Source: an uncultured Spirochaetales bacterium (lineage in GTDB: Bacteria > Spirochaetota > Spirochaetia > Sphaerochaetales > Sphaerochaetaceae). From it: DNA of 7,835 nt. Shown here one piece after another: positions 1-5,749 of this stretch. The notes under the pieces were generated by a model that had not been told where the DNA came from, did no database searches, and saw only the letters and a list, made by a program, of their open reading frames with translations. Made by a program: the position numbers and the translations under genes. How positions within the stretch are numbered: position 1 is the stretch's first letter; each line of letters starts with the position of its first letter. The stretch spans positions 1 to 7,835 of the forward strand of contig CAMEXG010000095.1 in NCBI GenBank assembly GCA_945947045.1. Direction: 5' to 3'.

Positions 1-1
1 T

Positions 2-391
2 TTTACTGCCAATGGTGCTGTTTCAGAAACGATTATTCCTTCAGATTCTATTACACTATCAGAATCTTTTGATTCTACAGGAGGAGCTGTTGCAAAAGGT
101 GTTGTATTTGCTTTTGTAAGAGTAGCATCTCTTTCGAAGCTTGATTTTTCCATTAAATGGAGTGATTTACAGAATACTACTGAGGCTTCAGATAAGATAA
201 AGTATAAAGTTTATGTAAATGGAAATGAAAATGGCTCTCCTTATCAGTTTTATTCTTTTGATCCATCAAAAGATGTTATGGTTGATAAAAGAATAGAACT
301 TTTAATTGAAACAGAAAAGTATAAAAACTCTTCTAAGAGTAGAACCTATGAATCGACAATTACGATGAAGGTTACGGCGGAGGGATCATGA
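2..391 (+). CDS. Secreted-array protein 1, C-terminal part (5' end outside window)
   Basis: This reading frame is open from the first bases of the window to a TGA at 389-391 and gives 129 residues; the start and any signal peptide lie upstream. I do not recognise the family. The sequence is rich in Ser, Thr, Lys and aromatics with alternating beta-strand patterns. The segment VFAFV (residues 35-39 of the fragment), followed by LDFSIKW, aligns by eye with the mid-protein aromatic strand of the four genes downstream. The last strand, TYESTITMKV (115-124), resembles their C-terminal strand. Its stop overlaps the next ATG (ATGA, 388-391), which implies translational coupling in one operon. The coding assignment is firm because there is no stop in 129 codons, a precise overlap and paralogy to the neighbours. 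A role as a secreted beta-rich surface or pilin-like protein is inferred. Confidence 0.8.
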   Translation, partial: FTANGAVSETIIPSDSITLSESFDSTGGAVAKGVVFAFVRVASLSKLDFSIKWSDLQNTTEASDKIKYKVYVNGNENGSPYQFYSFDPSKDVMVDKRIELLIETEKYKNSSKSRTYESTITMKVTAEGS

Positions 392-975
392 AATATAATA
401 AGACTATCTTTATGGCTATCTTGTTTTTATTATCCATATTTACTTTAGAAGCTAAAAGTTATGTTGCTTATAACGGAACTGGAGCAACTGGAAATAATGC
501 AACTTTTATTGTCATGTTGAATAGTAATGCCGATTTGTTGTCAATAGGCTTTTCTTCTACTGATCCCGGGGATGATCATTCTAACTTGTCTCCTATTTCT
601 TCAATTCCACTTAATAGAAGTGTTACAACCTTTGAAGGGGGAAAAATGACAGTAAAAGCAGAAGCAGAATTCTATGCTTATTGGCAGATTCAACAAGCTG
701 GTAGTTACACTATTTCATTATATAGAAAATCTGGCTCATTATCATCTGAAAACGGTACATTACCATACACGGCTCTTCGCTTGGATAAAGAAAATGATAA
801 TGGTATTCCTGTCTCAAACGATGGATCGAATTCTACTCCTTTATCTGATTATTCAGGAGGAAATATCCTAGAAAAGGGAAGTGTACAAATCGGTGTCACT
901 ACATCAGAAGCAAGAGGATTTCCTTATGGAACCATTTTTACAGATCAGATGTGTATAAAGGTGAGTAGCATATGA
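388..975 (+). CDS. Secreted-array protein 2, Sec-exported beta-rich protein of unknown function
   Basis: The product is 195 aa. Residues 1-22 form a typical Sec signal (MKYNK, then a hydrophobic core, probable cleavage after LEA). The ATG sits behind a GGAGGG-like ribosome site in the end of the preceding gene and overlaps its stop by four bases. The mature part has alternating strands, Ser/Thr/Asn-rich loops, a GFS motif at 54-56, a PLN...TTFEGG stretch at 74-85 and an aromatic strand FYAYW at 95-99. The next protein has the same elements (GFS 54-56, PLSN...TTYEGG, TYAYW 95-99), so the two are clear though divergent paralogues. There is one cysteine (189), so no intramolecular disulfide is expected. 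The function is unknown; a periplasmic or surface beta-sandwich subunit is my inference. No promoter is visible in the window, so transcription probably starts upstream. Confidence 0.85.
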   Translation: MKYNKTIFMAILFLLSIFTLEAKSYVAYNGTGATGNNATFIVMLNSNADLLSIGFSSTDPGDDHSNLSPISSIPLNRSVTTFEGGKMTVKAEAEFYAYWQIQQAGSYTISLYRKSGSLSSENGTLPYTALRLDKENDNGIPVSNDGSNSTPLSDYSGGNILEKGSVQIGVTTSEARGFPYGTIFTDQMCIKVSSI

Positions 976-1550
976 AGAAGCTATACTTATTTGTTATAAT
1001 TCTACATATTTCATTTCTTGTTTTTGCTACAAACAATCAATGGAATAAGGAACAAAAAACGGGGGAAGAAAGTTTTTTAGTTGTTTTTGATTTAACTGAT
1101 AGTGATCATTCTGATCTGTATTCTGATATCGGTTTTTCTCGTACGCCTCTTTCCAATGGTAGTTATACTACCTATGAAGGAGGAACTCTCACAATGGAAT
1201 TCGAAGAGATAGATACAAATGGTTCTACTGCAGTTGCAAAAATGAGTGCTTCTACATATGCATACTGGCATGTTGTTGTAGGATCTGGAACAATAATATA
1301 CCTTAAAATCTCACCTAAGCCCGGTGCTGTTGTTGGTTGTAAATTTTATGGATATACAGATGAAAACAAAAATGTATCTAAAACCGAAACAGGGCTAGTT
1401 TCTTCTGAAACCGAAGTCCAACTATTGGTGATAAACAAAATAGGCAGAATTCTTGGCAGCACTGAAATAAGTATAGAAGCGAAACTTTCAAATTACTATT
1501 ACCCAGATGATATCATCTGTAATCTTACATTGGTGACGAAAACGATATGA
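972..1550 (+). CDS. Secreted-array protein 3, paralogue of the preceding gene
   Basis: The product is 192 aa. The signal peptide is MKKLYLFVII... with a good V-F-A cleavage site at residues 17-19. The ATG overlaps the previous stop (ATGA) and is preceded by AAAGGTGAG. It shares with the preceding protein a hydrophobic first strand (FLVVFDL), then GFSRTPLSN (54-62), TTYEGG (66-71) and TYAYW (95-99). The loop sequences differ, as expected for old duplicates. Two cysteines (123 and 183) are present but are not conserved in the neighbours. No catalytic motif, lipobox or membrane anchor follows the signal, so the product should be soluble in the periplasm, surface-exposed or assembled. I do not recognise a named family. 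A structural or adhesive role is inferred only from the clustered paralogy and strand pattern. Confidence 0.85.
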   Translation: MKKLYLFVIILHISFLVFATNNQWNKEQKTGEESFLVVFDLTDSDHSDLYSDIGFSRTPLSNGSYTTYEGGTLTMEFEEIDTNGSTAVAKMSASTYAYWHVVVGSGTIIYLKISPKPGAVVGCKFYGYTDENKNVSKTETGLVSSETEVQLLVINKIGRILGSTEISIEAKLSNYYYPDDIICNLTLVTKTI

Positions 1551-2095
1551 AGAAGTTTTTATTGTTATTGATAACAGCTTTTACTGTTCTAAATGTTTTT
1601 CCTTCAGAAGTAGCTTCTTCTATTCGTAAAGATGCTACTCAGACAGTAAGGTTGAGTGTGACCACATATAATACAGTGTATCTCGGAGTTGCAGAGAATG
1701 AGGTAAATAGTTCGATTATTCCGAAGTCCATAAGTGAAACAAGTTTTATCTACAATCCTCGAACCATGAATTGGGAAACGGACAGTTTCTATTTTTATGT
1801 AATTTCCTTTGTAGCTGTACCGCTAACAGTAACTCTTACTCCCTGTGGCCCACTAACAAATGGTAGCACATCCAGTGTTGTTAAGTGGAAGAATACTGCA
1901 TCATCTTTTCCTTATACAATGACAAGTTCAACGAGTAAAGATGAAGGCTTGATGTTAATCAATGAAGAATCAACTGTATACACGAATCCCCGCGTCTATT
2001 CTTGGGAAGTAAAATTAGTTGTAGATGGAAGTTCACCTGTTGAGGCTCAAAGGTATACTGGTGAATTCAAATTAAAGGTAAAGACAACAACATGA
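1547..2095 (+). CDS. Secreted-array protein 4, divergent Sec-exported paralogue
   Basis: The product is 182 aa, with a Lys-Lys N-terminus and a leucine-rich hydrophobic core at 4-18. Cleavage is probably near residues 20-24 (FPS or EVA); the exact site is uncertain. The start overlaps the previous stop by four bases. Similarity to the two proteins before it is weak at residue level but the layout matches: an early strand TVRLSV, then VYLGVAE where they have the GFS region, an aromatic strand FYFYV (81-85) followed by a strand pair, and a final strand after AQRYTGEF (167-174). The AQ-x-Y-x-G element recurs in the next protein. There is a single cysteine (100). The protein is Ser/Thr-rich with no enzyme motif. 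I regard it as a member of the same secreted family, function unknown. Confidence 0.83.
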   Translation: MKKFLLLLITAFTVLNVFPSEVASSIRKDATQTVRLSVTTYNTVYLGVAENEVNSSIIPKSISETSFIYNPRTMNWETDSFYFYVISFVAVPLTVTLTPCGPLTNGSTSSVVKWKNTASSFPYTMTSSTSKDEGLMLINEESTVYTNPRVYSWEVKLVVDGSSPVEAQRYTGEFKLKVKTTT

Positions 2096-2730
2096 AGCGG
2101 TATATATCCATTATTCTTATTCTTTTATGTTTTTTTGTATTGAACAATCTGTTTGCTTATACTTCATCGGATAATAAACAAATAAGTTATATTTTGGAGC
2201 TAAACAAAAGTGGAGTAAATAAAATCTATTTTGCAGAGAGTGCAACTATTGATGAAAAAGATCAAAGTATCATTTCCACTCCACTTTCGAACAACAGACA
2301 CATTTTCCCGTTGCTATCAAATTCAACAGACATTACTCTGTCTGATAACCTTTTTTTTGTTTGGGAACTCGATGATGCTACGGGTGCGGAAATATCCTTA
2401 AAATTCGTATCATCAGATACTGATTTCAATACTGGGTATATGCTTCAAAACGTAAATGATAAGTATTCGACAGATTCATCTAAATCAAATAATTTTAATT
2501 ATTCTGTTTCAGTCTATAAACCAGATACCACACTATTAGATTCTCCTATTGTTGTTGAACACGGCACTGTTCTAAAACCGCGAGAAGTATATAAAGCAGG
2601 CGAATTAAACAACTCCTATGTAAGAATCTACATGGAAGTTTTGGCTCCGATATGGGAAGATGGTGGAACTCCTGCCTTTATGGATGCTCAGTATGCCGGG
2701 TATATTGTGGCGGAATTAAAGTTTAATTAG
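2092..2730 (+). CDS. Secreted-array protein 5, last gene of the tandem array
   Basis: The product is 212 aa, the longest complete member. The signal peptide MKRYISIILILL... ends with L-F-A (residues 20-22). The cysteine at 13 lies inside the hydrophobic core and does not make a normal lipobox. AAAGGTAAAG precedes an ATG that overlaps the previous stop. Shared family elements are a first strand ISYILEL, then IYFAES (45-50), STPLSNN (62-68, like TPLSN in array protein 3), ITLSDNLFFVW (81-91) and a C-terminal AQYAGYIVAEL (199-209) matching AQRYTGEFKLK in the gene before it. A Ser/Asp/Asn-rich loop lies around 108-138. The gene ends in TAG and is followed by a weak terminator-like hairpin, which fits it being the last gene of the operon. 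The function is unknown; a secreted beta-rich subunit is inferred. Confidence 0.84.
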   Translation: MKRYISIILILLCFFVLNNLFAYTSSDNKQISYILELNKSGVNKIYFAESATIDEKDQSIISTPLSNNRHIFPLLSNSTDITLSDNLFFVWELDDATGAEISLKFVSSDTDFNTGYMLQNVNDKYSTDSSKSNNFNYSVSVYKPDTTLLDSPIVVEHGTVLKPREVYKAGELNNSYVRIYMEVLAPIWEDGGTPAFMDAQYAGYIVAELKFN

Positions 2731-2750
2731 AGAGCTTTAGGCATTTGATG

Positions 2751-2792
2751 TAACTCTTTTATAGTAGAAGAGTTGGTGTAAGCACCTTTTTT
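2751..2792 (+). terminator. Possible weak terminator after the secreted array
   Basis: AACTCTT (2752-2758) pairs with AAGAGTT (2768-2774), extended by G-U and A-U pairs on both ends. It is followed at once by a short GGTG/CACC stem (2775-2786) and a run of six T (2787-2792). Each stem alone is weak, the first being AU-rich and the second only 4 bp. The position 20 bases after the last array stop fits an operon end. Confidence 0.4.
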
Positions 2793-2934
2793 GATGAAAA
2801 GACGATATGTCATGGATGATAGCGTCCACCAAGGTTAAGGTATTTCCTCCTCAAATCGTCTGCCGGTCTCTTTACATATGCCTTCAATAAAAGTATTTGT
2901 GAAACCAGCTTTAGCTATTGACTAGAAATCTCTA

Positions 2935-2963
2935 TTGGCACTAGATATACAACTATTTATATT
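2935..2963 (+). promoter_or_regulatory. Sigma70-type promoter of the hydantoinase gene
   Basis: TTGGCA (2935-2940, five of six bases of the -35 consensus) is followed after exactly 17 bases by TATATT (2958-2963, five of six bases of the -10 consensus). Transcription would start near 2970 and leave a leader of roughly 100 bases before the ATG at 3074. This is the best promoter-like sequence in the window. Confidence 0.6.
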
Positions 2964-3037
2964 GTGCTTTTTAGAATTTCCTTAACTCTCCAATACCTAC
3001 ATATCAGGTAAACTGTTTAATCTCCATATAGATTTAA

Positions 3038-3065
3038 TTTGCCAACTGGTGTCTAGTGAGGCAAA
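3038..3065 (+). promoter_or_regulatory. Leader hairpin covering the ribosome-binding region
   Basis: TTTGCC (3038-3043) pairs with GGCAAA (3060-3065), and ACTG (3045-3048) with TAGT (3054-3057) inside it. The right arm contains the Shine-Dalgarno-like GTGAGG (3056-3061), so the fold would partly hide it. The spacing from GAGG to the ATG at 3074 is 12 bases, which is long. A translational control role is inference. Confidence 0.3.
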
Positions 3066-3073
3066 ATATATGT

Positions 3074-4441
3074 ATGGCTAGTTTATTGATTAAAAATGGT
3101 CTTGTGGTGGATACCGAATGGACCAGACACAGCGATATTTTGGTTGAAGGATCCCGCATTAAGAGAATTGCGAGAAATATTAACACTGAAGATTGCCCAG
3201 AAGACACACACATTGTAGATGCTTCCGGCTTATGTGTTCTTCCTGGCATTATTGATGCTCATACTCATTATCATCTTGTTAGTAGGGGGACAGTTACTGC
3301 AGATTCCTTCTTGGAAGGAAGTAAACTTGCTGCTTTTGGTGGCGTAACTACAGTCATCGATTTTGCCGATGACAATAAAGTATCTCTTTTGACAAGCACC
3401 AAAGACAGGCAGAAAGAAATGAGGGAGATGAGTATCGACTACTCACTTCATCAGGGAGTATATGCTTTCAGAGATTCCTTGAGGGCGGAACTCAATCAAG
3501 TGAAGACCAAAGGCGTAGGAGCCATCAAAATCTTTACTACATATAAGAATGTAGGATACTTGGTTGAAAAAAGAGATGAACTAAAAGAGATATTCTCTAT
3601 CTGTAAGGAGCTTGGACTCCTAGTATGCGTACACGCTGAAGACGATAAAACCATTACAGAAATAAGCGAGAATTGGAAAGGTGGATATAAACCAAAGGAC
3701 CACGCAGACCTAAGACCTGCAGAGGCAGAGGCAAAGGCCATCAAATATGTCGGAGAGATAGCCGGCGAGTTGGATATGCCTATATATATCGTCCACCTCT
3801 CTTCAAAGCTTGGCTTGGAGGCTGTCAGAGACCTAAGAGAAAAAGGTGTCAAGGTAATCTGTGAGACGACTCCCCACTACCTTTTCCTTGATAGATCAAA
3901 GCTGGAAGGCCCTGACGGTCCACTGTACGTCATGACTCCTCCACTAAGGACAAAAGAAGACAACGAAGCCCTACAGGAAGCATTGATCGATGGAGAAATA
4001 CAAGTTGTAGCTACAGACCACTGTGCATTTACTCGTGAACAGAAACTGGAAAGTGACGACTGTAGGACAATATACCCTGGTATTCCTGGAACAGAAGAAC
4101 TGTTGCCCCTCGTCTACAACTTTGGACACGTAAGCGGTCAGCTATCGATGGGGCAGATTGTAAACCTTCTCTCCACAGGTCCTGCGAAAGCCTTCGGTCT
4201 TTATCCAAAGAAGGGGGTGTTACAGGAAGGATCAGACGCAGACATCGTCCTCTTCGATCCATCTGAGATATGGACAATATCAAAAGACACGACACACTCT
4301 CAAAGTCATTATACTCCATATGAAGGAATGACGGTAATGGGCAGGGTGAAGATGACATATCTAAGAGGACGCCTGATTATGGGCCACGATATTTATCTGG
4401 GTCTTGAAGGTGACGGGCAGTTTGTAAAATCGAAGAGATGA
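3074..4441 (+). CDS. Dihydropyrimidinase / D-hydantoinase family amidohydrolase
   Basis: The 455-aa product has the usual family length and is cytosolic. The family hydrolyses the cyclic amide of dihydrouracil, dihydrothymine or hydantoins to N-carbamoyl amino acids, the second step of reductive pyrimidine breakdown. The binuclear metal site is complete: HTH (His63, His65), the probable carboxylated lysine Lys152 in AIKIFTTYK, His187 in VHAED, His241 in VHLSS and Asp315 in ATDHC. The C-terminal HYTPYEGMTVMGRV is also typical. I chose ATG 3074 because the family begins M-x-LLIKNG; an in-frame GTG at 3056 would only add six untypical residues. It is a single-gene unit with its own promoter and terminator. 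No dihydropyrimidine dehydrogenase or beta-ureidopropionase gene is adjacent. The exact substrate (dihydropyrimidine, hydantoin or another cyclic ureide) cannot be fixed from sequence, so I give no symbol. Confidence 0.93.
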   Translation: MASLLIKNGLVVDTEWTRHSDILVEGSRIKRIARNINTEDCPEDTHIVDASGLCVLPGIIDAHTHYHLVSRGTVTADSFLEGSKLAAFGGVTTVIDFADDNKVSLLTSTKDRQKEMREMSIDYSLHQGVYAFRDSLRAELNQVKTKGVGAIKIFTTYKNVGYLVEKRDELKEIFSICKELGLLVCVHAEDDKTITEISENWKGGYKPKDHADLRPAEAEAKAIKYVGEIAGELDMPIYIVHLSSKLGLEAVRDLREKGVKVICETTPHYLFLDRSKLEGPDGPLYVMTPPLRTKEDNEALQEALIDGEIQVVATDHCAFTREQKLESDDCRTIYPGIPGTEELLPLVYNFGHVSGQLSMGQIVNLLSTGPAKAFGLYPKKGVLQEGSDADIVLFDPSEIWTISKDTTHSQSHYTPYEGMTVMGRVKMTYLRGRLIMGHDIYLGLEGDGQFVKSKR

Positions 4442-4458
4442 CAAACTCTTTTCCAATT

Positions 4459-4486
4459 GAGCCTCGGCAAAAGTCGAGGTTCTTTT
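4459..4486 (+). terminator. Intrinsic terminator after the hydantoinase gene
   Basis: A 10-bp stem (4459-4468 with 4473-4482, two G-U pairs, core CCTCG/CGAGG) has an AAAA tetraloop and a T-rich tail (TTCTTTT). The outer bases TGACAAA (4439-4445, including the stop codon) can also pair with TTTGTCA (4484-4490). It lies 18 bases after the stop. Confidence 0.85.
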
Positions 4487-4498
4487 GTCATAAGTGTT

Positions 4499-4526
4499 TT
4501 GGTATTTCGTCAAAAGAGGTTATCTT
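4499..4526 (+). promoter_or_regulatory. Candidate promoter for the HAD-CDA operon (weak)
   Basis: TTGGTA (4499-4504) and TATCTT (4521-4526) each match four of six consensus bases, with a 16-base spacer. A second option is TTGATA (4548-4553) with CAATAT (4571-4576) at 17 bases, where the -10 box is poor. A promoter is expected in this gap because a strong terminator precedes it, but neither pair is decisive. Confidence 0.25.
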
Positions 4527-4547
4527 TACTTTAGATACCTTCTTTTG
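4511..4547 (+). repeat. 14-bp imperfect inverted repeat upstream of HAD-CDA
   Basis: CAAAAGA (4511-4517) pairs perfectly with TCTTTTG (4541-4547). The stem continues as GGT/ACC and ATCT/AGAT with one unpaired T on each side, closing on a 7-base loop (4526-4532). It may be an operator, a second terminator with a U-rich 3' arm, or a leader structure. It is clear as a structure, uncertain in role. Confidence 0.6.
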
Positions 4548-4573
4548 TTGATAAAAAAGAGATTAATCTTCAA

Positions 4574-4589
4574 TATCTCTTAAGAGATA
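4574..4589. promoter_or_regulatory. Perfect 16-bp palindrome, probable operator, next to the HAD-CDA ribosome site
   Basis: TATCTCTTAAGAGATA is fully self-complementary. Its half-site AAGAGAT also occurs at 4557-4563, so three copies of the half-site (two direct, one inverted) lie in 34 bases just before the AAAGGAGA ribosome site at 4592-4599. A dimeric repressor site is the simplest reading. As RNA, the first copy could pair with the inverted copy instead of the third. Confidence 0.45.
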
Positions 4590-4603
4590 ATAAAGGAGAA
4601 AAC

Positions 4604-5749
4604 ATGGCCAAGGCCTTTTTATTTGATGTTGATGGTGTTTTGACAGATAGTGCTGATATTTCTAAAGAGTTAGTCAAGAGATATTTTTTACTTCTAGGTA
4701 AGACAGTGGGAGAAGAGGATATCATTCCAAATTTAGGCATGGGAATGAACGCCCTATTTATTAATACTGCAGAAAGGGTAGGTGTTAAGATAGATTTAGA
4801 AGAAGCCCTTTCCTTTTTTAGAGAGAACTACGCTCTTATTCTCAAGGAAAAAAAAGAAATACCCGGGGCCTCCGCTTTCGTCATGGATGCCAGAAAGAAA
4901 GGCGTATTGACAGCCGTAGTTTCCTCTGCTCCTCTTTGGAGGGTGGAAGAAAACTTGGCTTCCATCTCTCTTTCCCCCTCTGACTTTGACCTTGTTTTGA
5001 CAGAAAGAGATGTGAAGAGGAATAAGCCTTACCCTGATATCTACACAAAGGCCATGGTTGAGCTTGGAGTCGACAAGAAAGACGCTGTTGTGTTTGAGGA
5101 TAGTATTTCAGGAATAAAGAGTGGAAAAGAAAGCGGTGCTACGGTTGTAGCTCTCACTACAACACTAGGCAGAGAAAAAGCTAAATCTTGCGGGGCGGAT
5201 GCAACATTAGACTCCTTCCTGCTTTTCCCCCGATACTCATCATCTTCTGATCTACCCTCCGCATTAAGAGAATTAAGCGGCAGTGGAAGGAAAGCAATTC
5301 GTTATGGTGCCAATTGGATTGAAAGCCTGGAGAGAAAGGCGAACAATGAGGAAGTGATGAAAGAAGCTGTCGACAAAGCCTTTTCAGCTATGGAACACGC
5401 TTATTCTCCTTATTCAAACTTTAAAGTGGGAGCCGCAGTGCTTTCTTCAGGTAGTGGCAGAATCTATAGCGGATGCAACGTGGAGAATGCTTCATATGGC
5501 GCCACAATTTGCGCTGAAAGGAATGCAATTACTACAGCCATTACAAATGAAGGGGCCATAGGGATAGACCTGCTGGTTGTGGCAAGTGGATGTAATCCTC
5601 CTGCAATGCCTTGTGCTATGTGCCTCCAGTTTATGTCGGAGTTCATCAGGCCGGAGACTCCTATAGTGCTTGTAAACACTATGGGCGTAGTAGAGAACTA
5701 CAAGTTCTCTGATCTGTTACCCCATCCGTTTGATTATGAGGCGCTTTGA
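4604..5749 (+). CDS. HAD-superfamily phosphatase fused to cytidine deaminase
   Basis: The 381-aa product combines two enzymes. Residues 1 to about 210 are a HAD hydrolase of the beta-phosphoglucomutase-like group: motif I DVDGVLTDS with Asp8 and Asp10, motif II VVSS (105-108), Lys141 in NKPYPD, and motif IV FEDS with Glu165/Asp166. A helical cap lies between motifs I and II. After a linker (about 211-246), residues 247-381 make a full-length tetramer-type cytidine deaminase: YSNFKVGAA (270-278), GCNVEN (290-295), CAERNA with Cys303 and Glu305, and PCAMC with Cys337 and Cys340. The zinc ligands, the catalytic Glu and the following Arg are present; PCAMC replaces the usual PCGxC. The deaminase converts (deoxy)cytidine to (deoxy)uridine. 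A nucleotidase role for the HAD half is inferred. The AAAGGAGA ribosome site is strong. There is no export signal. It is the first gene of a four-gene operon. Confidence 0.92.
   Translation: MAKAFLFDVDGVLTDSADISKELVKRYFLLLGKTVGEEDIIPNLGMGMNALFINTAERVGVKIDLEEALSFFRENYALILKEKKEIPGASAFVMDARKKGVLTAVVSSAPLWRVEENLASISLSPSDFDLVLTERDVKRNKPYPDIYTKAMVELGVDKKDAVVFEDSISGIKSGKESGATVVALTTTLGREKAKSCGADATLDSFLLFPRYSSSSDLPSALRELSGSGRKAIRYGANWIESLERKANNEEVMKEAVDKAFSAMEHAYSPYSNFKVGAAVLSSGSGRIYSGCNVENASYGATICAERNAITTAITNEGAIGIDLLVVASGCNPPAMPCAMCLQFMSEFIRPETPIVLVNTMGVVENYKFSDLLPHPFDYEAL
5738..5741 (+). promoter_or_regulatory. Ribosome site deciding the PLD gene start
   Basis: GAGG ends seven bases before the ATG at 5749. 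The in-frame TTG at 5746 would be only four bases away, so ATG 5749, in a TGATG junction with the preceding stop, is preferred. Confidence 0.6.

Larger units (their letters stand above)
2731..3073. other. 343-base intergenic interval between the array and the hydantoinase gene
   Basis: No convincing gene lies here. The first part has a hairpin and T-tract. The middle (about 2800-2910) carries a short open stretch on the - strand ending in ...GRRFEEEIP and a stop, flanked by stops in all useful frames; at most it is a decayed gene remnant. The last 140 bases hold the promoter and leader of the downstream gene. I see no tRNA, CRISPR repeat or recognisable riboswitch core. Confidence 0.6.

Noticed and set aside
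674..871. + strand frame of 65 codons inside array protein 2
   Set aside because: It is nested in another frame of a gene with a signal peptide and clear paralogy; it has no signal or conserved motif of its own.
2808..2891. Small + strand frame in the spacer (27 codons)
   Set aside because: No ribosome site, no signal or motif, and poor start context.
2918..2947. TTGACT with TAGATA as an alternative promoter
   Set aside because: The -10 box matches only three of six bases at 18-base spacing; the overlapping TTGGCA-17-TATATT is much better.
3056..3073. GTG at 3056 as start of the hydantoinase
   Set aside because: It adds six residues not typical of the family, and the GTG is itself part of the likely ribosome site.
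3034..3249. Open frame on the - strand across the hydantoinase start
   Set aside because: It overlaps the conserved metal-binding N-terminus of the hydantoinase, covers its leader, and shows no recognisable product or ribosome site.
3496..4358. Two - strand open frames inside the hydantoinase gene
   Set aside because: They are antisense shadows of a well-conserved enzyme, with low-complexity Ser/Leu-rich translations and no family motif.
5464..5679. - strand frame over the deaminase half
   Set aside because: It is antisense to the conserved zinc motifs and is explained by codon bias.
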